Assembly: GCF_016429255.1 (NCBI RefSeq)
Contig: NZ_JAELUG010000013.1
Span: 1-64,000, forward strand
Direction: 5' to 3'
Origin: Rhizobium sp. ASV8
GTDB taxonomy: Bacteria > Pseudomonadota > Alphaproteobacteria > Rhizobiales > Rhizobiaceae
DNA length: 64,000 bases
Shown here: piece after piece, positions 18,502 to 26,924 of the stretch
Position numbering within the stretch: position 1 is the first letter of the stretch
Layout: the number at the start of each line of letters is the position of its first letter
Position numbers and translations under genes: made by a program
The notes under the pieces: model-generated
The model's input: only the letters and a program-made list of their open reading frames with translations
Databases searched by the model: none
Told to the model about the DNA's origin: nothing

Positions 18502-19172
18502 GCCAGGCTGATACCGGTATAGAGACCAGCTCCAACAACCACGCCAGGCTGATGGACGGCATGTACCGTTATCAGCGTCACATCTACGATTTGACGCGAA
18601 AATACTACCTCTTCGGACGGGACCGCACGATCGCACATCTGAACGTGCCTATTGGCGGCTCCTTGCTCGAAGTCGGATGTGGCACCGGCCGCAACATGTT
18701 GCTCGCCTACAGAAAATTCCCATCTGCGAGGCTCTATGGTCTCGACATCTCGCAGGAAATGCTGATTTCGGCACGGAACAACTTTCGCGGCCTGAAGCAG
18801 ATGCCCGACTTCCAAGTCGCCGACGCCACGGCTTTCTCGCCCGCCGATTTTCATGTCGATGGCTTCGATCGCGTGATGATTTCCTACGCCCTGTCGATGA
18901 TTCCCGACTGGAAGAACGCGATCGACGCGTCGCTGGCTGCGGTCGCCCCAGGCGGCGAGCTTCACATCGTCGATTTCGGCCAGCAGGAGGGCTTGCCAGG
19001 CTGGTTTCAGGCCCTTCTCAAAGGGTGGCTGAAGAAGTTTCACGTCACGCCGCGCGCCGATCTCCTGACTATATTGGAGGAAAAGGCCCAAGCTTGCGGC
19101 ATGTCGCTCAAGACCGAGAAGATTGGGCTAGGTTATGCCTGGCGAGCCGTCATCACCAAGCAAGGTGCTTGA
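18498..19172 (+). CDS. btaB: BtaB, diacylglyceryl-homoserine N-methyltransferase
   Basis: Adds three methyl groups from SAM to diacylglyceryl-homoserine to give DGTS. The GTG at 18498 overlaps the btaA TGA and gives 224 residues; an ATG at 18552 would shorten it by 18. The class I methyltransferase motif I LEVGCGTGRN is at about 57-66, followed by LYGLDISQEML and ISYALSMIPDW. Co-transcribed with btaA, its obligate pathway partner. A hairpin at 19213-19238 lies downstream. Confidence 0.92.
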   Translation: MSQADTGIETSSNNHARLMDGMYRYQRHIYDLTRKYYLFGRDRTIAHLNVPIGGSLLEVGCGTGRNMLLAYRKFPSARLYGLDISQEMLISARNNFRGLKQMPDFQVADATAFSPADFHVDGFDRVMISYALSMIPDWKNAIDASLAAVAPGGELHIVDFGQQEGLPGWFQALLKGWLKKFHVTPRADLLTILEEKAQACGMSLKTEKIGLGYAWRAVITKQGA

Positions 19173-19212
19173 ACTCAAACGGATGTGAGCGCAAAAACCA
19201 GCGCCAACCACG

Positions 19213-19252
19213 CTTCAAGCATAAGAATTTGCTTGAAGATAACGCATTTTTT
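19213..19252 (+). terminator. Possible terminator after btaAB
   Basis: 9-bp stem CTTCAAGCA/TGCTTGAAG with an 8-nt loop, followed by a T6 run that starts 8 bp after the stem. The offset T-run makes it weaker than a textbook terminator. Confidence 0.4.
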
Positions 19253-19385
19253 ACGTTGATATGGTGAACGAAGTGGCAAGATCGGCTGTCAGCAGCACGG
19301 TCAGCCACTGCTTTGGATGCGGGGAACGCTATGCGGAAACCCGATCTTGGGGCGATCATATCACTCGGTTCTTGACGGGATAAAC

Positions 19386-20177
19386 ATGCGCAGGCTTCTG
19401 TTGTGCCTACTGCCGCTCGCCTTTCTAGTGAATGGCTGCACGACAGGCTACGACGCCTTCTCGAATGTGTCTCCCGCCAAGACCCGGTTCAGCGATACGA
19501 AACCGCAGGATTTCGGCAGCGATCATCCGCAGCGCCACCCTATCCACGGTATCGACATTTCAAAATGGCAGGGCGACATCGACTGGCAAGCCGTCAAGGC
19601 TTCCGGCGTCGCCTTCGTCTTCATCAAGGCGACGGAAGGCAAGGATCGGATCGATCCACGCTTTACCGAATATTGGAATGAAGCCAGCACCGCAGGACTT
19701 CTGCACGCGCCCTACCACTTCTTCTATTTCTGCTCGACCGCCGACGAACAGGCAGATTGGTTCATCCGCAATGTGCCGAAGGATGCGATGGCGCTTCCGC
19801 CCGTTGTCGATGTCGAATGGAATCCCGGCTCCCCGACTTGCCGCACTCGACCGGCCCCGGAGATCGTGCGCACGGAGATGAAGCATTTCATGGATCGCCT
19901 GCAAGCCTATTACGGCAAGCGGCCGATCATCTACACCTCGGTCGATTTCCATCGCCAGAACCTTGTCGGTTACTTCAAGGACTATCACTTCTGGGTCCGC
20001 TCGGTCGCAAAGCATCCCAAGGAGATTTATGCGGACCGCAGCTGGGCCTTCTGGCAATATACGTCCACAGGCCTAGTCCCCGGCATCAAAGGGCCGACCG
20101 ATATCAATGTCTTTGCCGGTTCCGAGCAAAATTGGCACAGCTGGGTGGCGGCAGTACAGAAGCAAGGAAATTCTTGA
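19386..20177 (+). CDS. GH25 family muramidase, predicted lipoprotein
   Basis: Glycoside hydrolase family 25 (Chalaropsis-type lysozyme) cleaving peptidoglycan glycan strands. The ATG at 19386 gives 263 residues with a lipobox VNGC (Cys18), implying lipid anchoring after export. The GH25 barrel starts at HGIDISKWQGDIDW (Asp57), and the catalytic pair is visible in VVDVEWNPG (Asp142 and Glu144). AFVFIKATEG and WAFWQYT are further family signatures. The gene stands between btaAB and an MltB-like transglycosylase on the same strand. It may serve wall turnover, or act on outside peptidoglycan if surface-exposed. Confidence 0.88.
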   Translation: MRRLLLCLLPLAFLVNGCTTGYDAFSNVSPAKTRFSDTKPQDFGSDHPQRHPIHGIDISKWQGDIDWQAVKASGVAFVFIKATEGKDRIDPRFTEYWNEASTAGLLHAPYHFFYFCSTADEQADWFIRNVPKDAMALPPVVDVEWNPGSPTCRTRPAPEIVRTEMKHFMDRLQAYYGKRPIIYTSVDFHRQNLVGYFKDYHFWVRSVAKHPKEIYADRSWAFWQYTSTGLVPGIKGPTDINVFAGSEQNWHSWVAAVQKQGNS

Positions 20178-20256
20178 GACTGAGCACACTTATCTCTTGC
20201 TTATGTCACAATCTTCTGTGAAAGCGACCCTATTCTATCACTAGAGAGGATCGTTC

Positions 20257-21501
20257 ATGGACCGCCACACCATTCGACGCAGCACGCTCGGGTTGATCTT
20301 CGCTTCAGCCATGGCAGGCTCCGCAATCGCTCAGAGTGCGGCTCCGGCAGCTGTACCGCCCGCAAGCAGCGCCGCCACTCCGAAGCCTGCCTGCGGTGGT
20401 GATCTCGCAGCTTTCCTGGCCGGTGTGAAAGCCGAGGCAATTGCCGACGGCGCGGACGCAGCATCCGCGGACAAGACCCTAGCCGGCGCACAGATCGACC
20501 AGAAGGTCCTAGCCATGGACCGGAGCCAGGGCGTGTTCCGCCAAACCTTCCTCGAATTTTCGCAGCGCACCGTCAGCCAGGGCCGCCTCGATATCGGCCG
20601 CCAGAAGATGAAGCAGTATGCCGACGTCTTCGCCAAGGCTGAAAAGGACTATGGCGTGCCGCCCGGCGTCATCACGGCCTTCTGGGCCATGGAAACCGAC
20701 TTTGGCGCCGTTCAGGGCAACTTCAACACCCGCAACGCCCTGGTCACCCTCGCCCATGATTGCCGCCGGCCGGAGTTCTTCCGCCCGCGCCTGATCGCGC
20801 TCATCGAGCTGGTGCAGCGCGGCGACGTCGATCCTACGACGACGACAGGCGCATGGGCCGGTGAAATCGGCCAGACGCAGATGCTACCGCCCGACATCAT
20901 TGCCTATGGCACGGATGGCGATGGCGACGGCCACGTCAATTTGAAGACCAGCGCGCCCGACGTGATCCTGACCACGGCGAAATTCCTCCAGCATCTCGGC
21001 TTCATCCGCGATCAACCCTGGCTGCAGGAAGTTGCCGTACCGGACAATCTCCCCTGGGAGAAATCCGGCATTGGCGGCACGCTGACGGCTGGCGACTGGT
21101 TCAAGCTGGGTGTCAAGCCACGTGATGGCAATACGAAGTTCGAGTCGCTTCCAGCTGCACTCATTCTGCCACAGGGCCGCAAGGGTCCTGCCTTCCTGAC
21201 CTATCCGAACTACAACACCTATCTCGGATGGAACCAGTCATTCATCTACACGACCTCGGCTGCCTATTTCGCCACGCGCTTCGCCGGCGCTCCCCCCTAT
21301 AACAAGGGTGCGCCTGAGCCGGGCCTGAACGATGTTGACATGAAGGCGCTTCAGACCAAGCTCGTCGCGCGCGGCTACGACGTCGGCAAGATTGACGGCA
21401 TTCTCGGATCCGGCACGCGTGTCGCCATCCAGAAGGAACAGTTCCGTCTCGGTATGCCCGCAGATGGCTGGGCGACATCGGCGCTTCTCAACGCGCTCTA
21501 A
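20257..21501 (+). CDS. MltB-like lytic murein transglycosylase with peptidoglycan-binding domain
   Basis: 414 residues: an export signal (about 1-26, twin Arg near the start but no full Tat motif), an SLT_2/MltB catalytic domain with Glu146 in WAMETDFGAVQGNF, the family segment GAWAGEIGQTQMLPPDI, and a C-terminal PG_binding_1 repeat at about 355-410 (LQTKLVARGYDVGKIDGILG). It cleaves glycan strands to anhydro-muropeptides in the periplasm. The start at 20257 follows GAGAGGAT. A strong terminator follows 20 bp after the stop, so it is the last gene of its unit. Confidence 0.92.
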   Translation: MDRHTIRRSTLGLIFASAMAGSAIAQSAAPAAVPPASSAATPKPACGGDLAAFLAGVKAEAIADGADAASADKTLAGAQIDQKVLAMDRSQGVFRQTFLEFSQRTVSQGRLDIGRQKMKQYADVFAKAEKDYGVPPGVITAFWAMETDFGAVQGNFNTRNALVTLAHDCRRPEFFRPRLIALIELVQRGDVDPTTTTGAWAGEIGQTQMLPPDIIAYGTDGDGDGHVNLKTSAPDVILTTAKFLQHLGFIRDQPWLQEVAVPDNLPWEKSGIGGTLTAGDWFKLGVKPRDGNTKFESLPAALILPQGRKGPAFLTYPNYNTYLGWNQSFIYTTSAAYFATRFAGAPPYNKGAPEPGLNDVDMKALQTKLVARGYDVGKIDGILGSGTRVAIQKEQFRLGMPADGWATSALLNAL

Positions 21502-21520
21502 GATCTCAAGTTCTTATGGA

Positions 21521-21548
21521 AAAGGCGGCCAGCGGGCCGCCTTTTTGT
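21521..21548 (+). terminator. Rho-independent terminator after the MltB-like gene
   Basis: 8-bp stem AGGCGGCC/GGCCGCCT with loop AGCG and a T-run. Confidence 0.85.
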
Positions 21549-21663
21549 TTGTCACAGCATTGCCGATCCTTCGCGCGCCCCCCCATTCCGCCGCTTGGCG
21601 CAGGAAACGGGTGGAGATCGCCCCTTCTTTCAAGCTACATAGCTTAGAACGGGAGGACACGCG

Positions 21664-22590
21664 ATGAACGGCGACAATCGGATGAATGCTTTGACCTGGA
21701 GCCTGCTGCTATTGCTGGGGCTCATCTGGGGTGGATCTTTCTTCTTTGCGCGCATTGCCGTTCACTATGTCACGCCCTTCACGCTTGTCCTTCTGAGGCT
21801 GATGCTGGCCGCGGTGGCATTACACATCTATCTCGCCGGCCGCTTCGGGATCTACCAGGCACTCCGCCGTCACTGGTGGCAATTTCTATTGCTGGGCCTG
21901 ATCAACAACGCCGTGCCCCACACATTGCTGTTTGTCGGCCAAACCCAGATGGGCGCCGGGCTTGCCTCGATCCTCAATGCCACGACACCGATCTGGACGG
22001 TGTTGATCGGCAATCAGCTGACGACCGACGAGCGTCTGACGCCTGCCAAGCTCGCCGGCTGCCTTACCGGGCTTGCAGGCACGGTCGTGTTGCTCGCCCC
22101 GAGCATTACCGCCAGTGCCTCGGTGCCACTCTGGGCGGTGCTGCTGCCGATCCTGGCGGCAATCTCCTATGGCTTTGCGGCAATCTATGCCAAGCGCTTC
22201 AAAGGGATCGCCCCGCCAGTCGTCGCAGCCGGCCAGCTGACAGGCTCCTCGCTCATCATGTTGCCGGTCGCCTTGATCGTGGATCAGCCCTGGAACCTCC
22301 CGATGCCGCCTGCATCGGCAATTGCTGCCATTCTCGGTCTTGCTCTGCTGTCGACAGCCTTCGCCTATATTCTCTTCTTCCGCATTATGGCCCTTGCGGG
22401 CGCCACGAACACCTCGCTCGTTACCCTGCTGGTGCCGCCATTCGCCATGCTGCTGGGCTTCCTCTTCCTCGGCGAGCGGCTCGGCCTAAGCGAGATTGCC
22501 GGCATGATGCTCATCGCCGCGGGCCTGCTCATACTCGATGGAAGGGTCTATGCCTGGCTCAGACGCGGCAGCCGCCCGCGCCTGACATGA
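21664..22590 (+). CDS. EamA family (drug/metabolite) transporter
   Basis: 308-residue inner-membrane protein with about ten hydrophobic helices and two EamA repeats (about 12-140 and 155-298). The repeat signatures are visible: GLIWGGSFFFARIAVHYVTPFTLVLLR near the start, and ALAGATNTSLVTLLVPPFAMLLGFLFLGE near the end. The family exports amino acids and other metabolites; the substrate cannot be read here. The ATG at 21664 follows GGGAGGA. It is a single gene, 162 bp after the preceding stop. Confidence 0.85.
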   Translation: MNGDNRMNALTWSLLLLLGLIWGGSFFFARIAVHYVTPFTLVLLRLMLAAVALHIYLAGRFGIYQALRRHWWQFLLLGLINNAVPHTLLFVGQTQMGAGLASILNATTPIWTVLIGNQLTTDERLTPAKLAGCLTGLAGTVVLLAPSITASASVPLWAVLLPILAAISYGFAAIYAKRFKGIAPPVVAAGQLTGSSLIMLPVALIVDQPWNLPMPPASAIAAILGLALLSTAFAYILFFRIMALAGATNTSLVTLLVPPFAMLLGFLFLGERLGLSEIAGMMLIAAGLLILDGRVYAWLRRGSRPRLT

Positions 22591-22821
22591 TCCGCGCACC
22601 AAGCCTTGGCCGCACCACTGTCCCTCGAAAACCAGCGGCCTGGTAACAGTTATTCACAATCCGTTATCGAGACGAGATGCAGAAATTACCGCATAAAATC
22701 AAAGATCTGCGGCGGAATAATGAATCAGAATACCAACTCTGCGCCGCATTGCAGCATCGAATTCGCTTTCCAAGCGACACATTTTCGACATAAAACTTAC
22801 CGGCTGACTGAGGAGGAAGAC

Positions 22822-22899
22822 ATGGGATTGACACGATCCATTAACGTCCTGGTGGTCGGTGCGGCCTTCGTATTTGTCGTAACGATGCTTTTCATCTGA
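22822..22899 (+). CDS. 25-residue predicted membrane peptide
   Basis: A 25-codon frame starts at an ATG 5 nt after AGGAGGA and ends with TGA. It begins MGLTRSINV and continues as an uninterrupted hydrophobic stretch of Val, Ala, Phe, Leu and Ile to the last residue, so it would span the inner membrane once with a short basic N-terminus. A strong hairpin terminator lies 62 bp downstream. The frame is open farther upstream to 22606 but without a Shine-Dalgarno. I do not know its function, and the homology is unchecked. Confidence 0.7.
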   Translation: MGLTRSINVLVVGAAFVFVVTMLFI

Positions 22900-22961
22900 C
22901 GAACTCGCGAAATTCGCAAACGACCGAACTCCGAAAGCTAACAAAACAACGGTTCCATTGG

Positions 22962-22996
22962 AAAAGCGCATGTCCGAGACGGACATGCGCTTTTTT
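22962..22996. terminator. Strong bidirectional terminator
   Basis: 15-bp perfect stem (22962-22976 and 22980-22994) with a 3-nt loop AGA, T6 on the plus side and A4 on the minus side. It separates the small peptide gene from convergent metF. Confidence 0.92.
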
Positions 22997-23028
22997 ATGA
23001 ACAGTCATTGTGTGCGGTAACTATGCCG

Positions 23029-23931
23029 TCAGGCAGCCGCGCCGGCCCGCTCAGCAACCTTGCGCTGGATGCCCAGTCGTTCGAGGACCGCCGAAACCAG
23101 TTGCGAGCGGTTCATCGTATAGAGATGAAACTCGTCGAAGCCACGGCGCACCAAATCCTGGATCTGCTCGGCCGCCACTTCGGCCGCGACCCGCGCACGC
23201 AGCTCAACATCGTCATCCGTGCCTTCAAAGCGCTCATCAAGCCTTGACGGAATGCTGGTGCCGCAAGCACCAGCAAAGCGCTTCAGCTGCGTCAAATTCT
23301 GGATCGGCATGATCCCCGGCACGATCGGAATCTTGATCCCGGCAGCACGGACGTGGTCATGGTAACGCTCGAACGCATCGTTATCGAAGAAAAACTGCGT
23401 CAACGCCCTGTCGGCACCATTATCGGCCTTGCGCTTCAGCATGTCGATGTCGGCAGAAGTATCCCGGCTCTCCGGATGTTTCTCCGGATAGGCCGAAACC
23501 GAAATATCGAAATCGCCGCGCTCGCGCAGCGCAGCCACCAGTTCAGCTGCATTGGCGTAGCCGCCCGGATGCGGTTGGTAGGCCGAGCCGACACCGCCTG
23601 GCGGATCGCCGCGCAGGGCAACGAAACGGCGAACGCCAGCGGCAAGAAACTCGTCGATCACCCGATGCGTGTCTTCGCGCGTCGCGCCGACACAAGTCAG
23701 GTGCGACGCCGTGGTGAACGGCGTCTCATGGATCATCTTGCGCACGGCCGAAAGCGTCGGCGCCTTGGTCGAGCCGCCTGCTCCATAGGTGACAGAGACG
23801 AATTCGGGATCCCACTCGGTAAGATCAGCAACCGTGTTCCACAGCTGCTGTTCAGCCTCCTCCGATTTTGGCGGAAAGAACTCGAAGGATATGCGGATGC
23901 CGCCCTGGCTATTTTCCGATTTCGAAGACAT
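23029..23931 (-). CDS. metF: MetF, 5,10-methylenetetrahydrofolate reductase
   Basis: FAD enzyme that reduces methylene-THF to 5-methyl-THF, the methyl donor for MetH. 300 residues from the ATG at 23931; a TTG six codons earlier overlaps the upstream gene. The family opening ISFEFFPPKSEEAE, FVSVTYGAGGST and the FAD/substrate segment RFVALRGDPPGG are all present, and NGADRALTQFFFD contacts folate. The ATG follows the stop of the ArsR-methyltransferase gene by one base, so the two form an operon. metH lies elsewhere in this window, so both methyl-transfer steps are represented. Confidence 0.94.
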   Translation of the reverse strand: MSSKSENSQGGIRISFEFFPPKSEEAEQQLWNTVADLTEWDPEFVSVTYGAGGSTKAPTLSAVRKMIHETPFTTASHLTCVGATREDTHRVIDEFLAAGVRRFVALRGDPPGGVGSAYQPHPGGYANAAELVAALRERGDFDISVSAYPEKHPESRDTSADIDMLKRKADNGADRALTQFFFDNDAFERYHDHVRAAGIKIPIVPGIMPIQNLTQLKRFAGACGTSIPSRLDERFEGTDDDVELRARVAAEVAAEQIQDLVRRGFDEFHLYTMNRSQLVSAVLERLGIQRKVAERAGAAA

Positions 23932-23932
23932 A

Positions 23933-24958
23933 TCAAACTCTCCCAGCAAGAATGGGGGACGATTGGCGGTCCTGTCCGGCTGCGATCAGCAGCCGCGGAT
24001 CGCGCGCCAGCCATATGGTGACTGTCAGCGCCTGACCGCTTTCCTTCCCTGAATGAAGATCCTGCACCTGCTCGACATCGAGCCCCGCCAATTTCAGCCA
24101 ATCCGATATGGTCTGATGTGAAAAGCCGAGGCGCAGATGCGCATGCTCGTCACGCAAATACTCAAGCCCGTGCGGCGCCAGATCGATGATCACAAGCCGG
24201 CCGCCGGGTCGCAGCATCCGCGCCGCTTCCGCAACAGCAATCTCCGGCTGATCGAGGAAATGCAGCACTTGATGAATGGTGATCAGGTCGAAATCCTGCT
24301 GCTCGAGCGGCAGGTTGAAAATGTCGCCGTGGCGCACAGACGCCGAGGTAATATTGGAACGGTCGAGATTGGCGCGCGCCACGGCAAGCATGTCACGGCT
24401 GGCGTCGATGCCGACCGCGCGCCGATAGTGCCCTGCCAACAGCTGCAACATGCGACCGGTGCCGGTTCCCAGATCGAGAAACGAGTCAATCGCTTGCGGG
24501 CCGATCAGCCCGATCAATGCCTTGTCGACATCTTCGTCGGCAGCATGCAGGCGACGCAATTCATCCCACTCGGCAGCATTCCTGCTGAAATAGGCTTGTG
24601 CACGTTCGGAACGAACGCGTTTGACGGCGTTAAGGCGCTCCGCGTCCCGCAATAGAACCGCATCTTTCTCAGCGGTATGGCGCAGAAGCGTATGGGCAAG
24701 CGTTACGGCCTTACCTTCCTGCTTCAGGCGGAAATAGGCCCAGGCGCCCTCCTGATAGCGGTCGATCAGCCCGGCCTCACCCAATAGCTTCAAATGTCTG
24801 GAAATGCGGGGCTGCGATTGGCCGAGAATTTCTGTAAGATCTGTCACGGTGAGATCGCCTGCGGCAAGGAGTGCCATGAGACGCAGCCGTGTCGGTTCGC
24901 CGACGGCCTTCAGCACGTCCACAACCTCATCCAAGCCGAGCTTCACCAGATCCGTCAT
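23933..24958 (-). CDS. ArsR-type regulator fused to a SAM-dependent methyltransferase domain
   Basis: 341 residues. Residues about 5-95 form an ArsR winged helix (VGEPTRLRLMALLAAGDLTVTDLTEILGQSQPRISRHLKLLGEAGL). Residues about 140-300 are a class I methyltransferase fold with motif I FLDLGTGTGRMLQLL. This fusion upstream of metF matches the SahR-type regulators known to sense S-adenosylhomocysteine and control methionine-cycle genes, so the methyltransferase domain may be a sensor rather than an enzyme. A perfect 16-bp palindrome lies 18 bp before the ATG at 24958, consistent with autoregulation. SahR identity is inferred from architecture and context. Confidence 0.85.
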   Translation of the reverse strand: MTDLVKLGLDEVVDVLKAVGEPTRLRLMALLAAGDLTVTDLTEILGQSQPRISRHLKLLGEAGLIDRYQEGAWAYFRLKQEGKAVTLAHTLLRHTAEKDAVLLRDAERLNAVKRVRSERAQAYFSRNAAEWDELRRLHAADEDVDKALIGLIGPQAIDSFLDLGTGTGRMLQLLAGHYRRAVGIDASRDMLAVARANLDRSNITSASVRHGDIFNLPLEQQDFDLITIHQVLHFLDQPEIAVAEAARMLRPGGRLVIIDLAPHGLEYLRDEHAHLRLGFSHQTISDWLKLAGLDVEQVQDLHSGKESGQALTVTIWLARDPRLLIAAGQDRQSSPILAGRV

Positions 24959-24976
24959 TCCACACCCAATCAAGAT

Positions 24977-24992
24977 ATAAAGATATCTTTAT
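24977..24992. promoter_or_regulatory. 16-bp palindromic operator before the ArsR-methyltransferase/metF operon
   Basis: ATAAAGATATCTTTAT is a perfect palindrome immediately upstream of the regulator start. Its length and AT-rich dyad suit a homodimeric ArsR-family winged helix. Confidence 0.75.
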
Positions 24993-25102
24993 GTGAATTG
25001 AGTGCACTTCGCAAGTGCCAATTGGCCACCGCGGTCGCCGGGCGTCGGAAAACTGTTAGTTTTCGGCGAAAACGGAATATCCGGATACTCGGATGGGCAA
25101 AC

Positions 25103-25128
25103 AAAAACCCCGAACAAGCCGGGGTTTT
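25103..25128 (-). terminator. Terminator after ettA
   Basis: 9-bp stem AAAACCCCG/CGGGGTTTT with a 7-nt loop, 20 bp beyond the ettA stop, with T-runs on both strands. Confidence 0.82.
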
Positions 25129-25148
25129 CGAGATGCAAAACCGCGAGG

Positions 25149-26798
25149 TTAGCGCGTCAGCCGCTTGTGCGCCTGGCTGCCTGGATTGAGGGCATCGGGG
25201 CCGAGACGGCGGATCTTGTCCTGCTCGTAATCCTCGAAGTTGCCTTCGAACCATTCGACATGGCCCTCGCCTTCGAACGCGAGGATATGCGTGGCAAGAC
25301 GGTCGAGGAACATGCGATCGTGGCTAATGATGATGGCGCAGCCTGCGAAGTTTTCGAGCGCGCTTTCCAGAGCCCCCAGCGTTTCCGTATCAAGGTCGTT
25401 TGTGGGTTCGTCGAGCAGAAGCACGTTGCCGCCAGCCTTCAGCATCTTGGCCAGGTGAACACGGTTGCGCTGACCACCGGAGAGATTGCCAACCTTCTGC
25501 TGCTGGTCGCCACCCTTGAAGTTAAAGGCGCCGCAATAGGCGCGCGAGTTCATGTCGAACTTGCCGAGCTTGATGATTTCGGCGCCGCCGGAGATTTCCT
25601 CCCACACGGTCTTATTGCCGTCAAGCGCGTCGCGGCTCTGGTCGACATAGCTGAGATGCACCGTCTCGCCGATGCGGACCGAGCCGGAATCCGGCTTTTC
25701 CTGCCCTGTGATCATCTTGAACAGGGTCGTCTTGCCGGCGCCGTTAGGGCCGATGATTCCGACGATGCCGCCCGGCGGCAGCTTGATCGACAGATCGTTG
25801 ATCAGCGTGCGGCCTTCGAAGCCCTTGGTGATGCCCTCCATCTCGACCACCACCTGGCCGAGACGCTCGCTGACCGGAATGATAATCTGCGCATCACCGG
25901 GACGCTGATTCTCGGCAGCATCGACCAGCTGTTCGTAAGCGTTGATACGCGCCTTGGACTTGGCTTGACGGGCCTTGGGGCTGGAGGCGATCCATTCCTG
26001 TTCGCGGCTGATTGCCTTCTGACGGCCAGCTTCTTCGCGGGCTTCCTGCTGCATACGCTTGGCCTTGGCCCGCAGATAGGCGGAATAGTTGCCTTCGTAA
26101 GGAATGCCACGGCCGCGGTCGAGTTCGAGAATCCAGCCGGTAACATTGTCGAGGAAGTAGCGATCGTGGGTGATCATCATTACGGCACCCGGATAGTCGC
26201 GCAGATGCTTTTCCAGCCAGGCGATGGTCTCGGCGTCGAGATGGTTGGTGGGTTCGTCGAGCAGCAGCAGGTCCGGCTGAGAGAGAAGCAGACGGCAAAG
26301 TGCGATACGGCGACGCTCGCCGCCGGAAAGGCTAGTGACTTCGGCATCGCGCGGCGGGCAGCACAATGCTTCCATCGCCATCTCGACCTGACTTTCCAGA
26401 TCCCAGAGATTCTGGCTGTCGATGATGTCCTGAAGCTTGGCGCCCTCTTCCGCCGTCTCGTCGGAATAGTTCATCATCAATTCGTTGTAGCGATTGAGGA
26501 TTTCGGTTTTCTTGGCAACGCCTTCCATGACGTTTTCGAAAACCGTCTTGTTGGGATCGAGCTGGGGCTCCTGCGCCAGGTAGCCGATGGTGGCGCCTTC
26601 GGCCAGCCAGGCTTCGCCGGTATATTCCTTGTCGAGGCCGGCCATGATGCGCAGCACCGTCGACTTACCGGCACCGTTCGGGCCGAGAATACCGATCTTG
26701 GCGTCAGGATAGAAGGAGAGATGGATATTCTCGAGGATCTTCTTGGCGCCATAGGACTTATTCAGTCCGGCCATATGATAAATAAACTGACGTGCCAT
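25149..26798 (-). CDS. ettA: EttA, energy-dependent translational throttle ATPase (ABC-F)
   Basis: Soluble tandem ABC-F ATPase that binds the ribosomal E site and gates entry into elongation. The ATG at 26798 gives 549 residues starting MARQFIYHMAGLNKSYG; an upstream in-frame codon adds ten unrelated residues. Two nucleotide domains are clear: Walker A GPNGAGKST and GPNGAGKTT, signatures LSGGERRR and LSGGQRNR, and Walker B LLLLDEPTNHLD and VLLLDEPTNDLD. The arm and linker with many charged residues (LRAKAKRMQQEAREE) lie between. No membrane segments. Single gene with its own terminator. Confidence 0.94.
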   Translation of the reverse strand: MARQFIYHMAGLNKSYGAKKILENIHLSFYPDAKIGILGPNGAGKSTVLRIMAGLDKEYTGEAWLAEGATIGYLAQEPQLDPNKTVFENVMEGVAKKTEILNRYNELMMNYSDETAEEGAKLQDIIDSQNLWDLESQVEMAMEALCCPPRDAEVTSLSGGERRRIALCRLLLSQPDLLLLDEPTNHLDAETIAWLEKHLRDYPGAVMMITHDRYFLDNVTGWILELDRGRGIPYEGNYSAYLRAKAKRMQQEAREEAGRQKAISREQEWIASSPKARQAKSKARINAYEQLVDAAENQRPGDAQIIIPVSERLGQVVVEMEGITKGFEGRTLINDLSIKLPPGGIVGIIGPNGAGKTTLFKMITGQEKPDSGSVRIGETVHLSYVDQSRDALDGNKTVWEEISGGAEIIKLGKFDMNSRAYCGAFNFKGGDQQQKVGNLSGGQRNRVHLAKMLKAGGNVLLLDEPTNDLDTETLGALESALENFAGCAIIISHDRMFLDRLATHILAFEGEGHVEWFEGNFEDYEQDKIRRLGPDALNPGSQAHKRLTR

Positions 26799-26924
26799 AG
26801 CTTGGGTTACTCCACGGGCGGATAACATTGCGAATTGTGCCGCTATGTAGGCGAAACCCGGCCCTCGGGCAACGGCGAAACCTTGTCCGAGGGCATTTAT
26901 CCGCGTCTGAAAGGCCGGATTAGC

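Noticed and set aside
22606..22821. Longer reading of the small membrane peptide frame
   Set aside because: No Shine-Dalgarno and no membrane or domain signal upstream; the ribosome site lies directly before 22822.
25002..26825. 607-codon frame opposite ettA
   Set aside because: Pure shadow of ettA with no domain; the ettA product has all ABC-F motifs.
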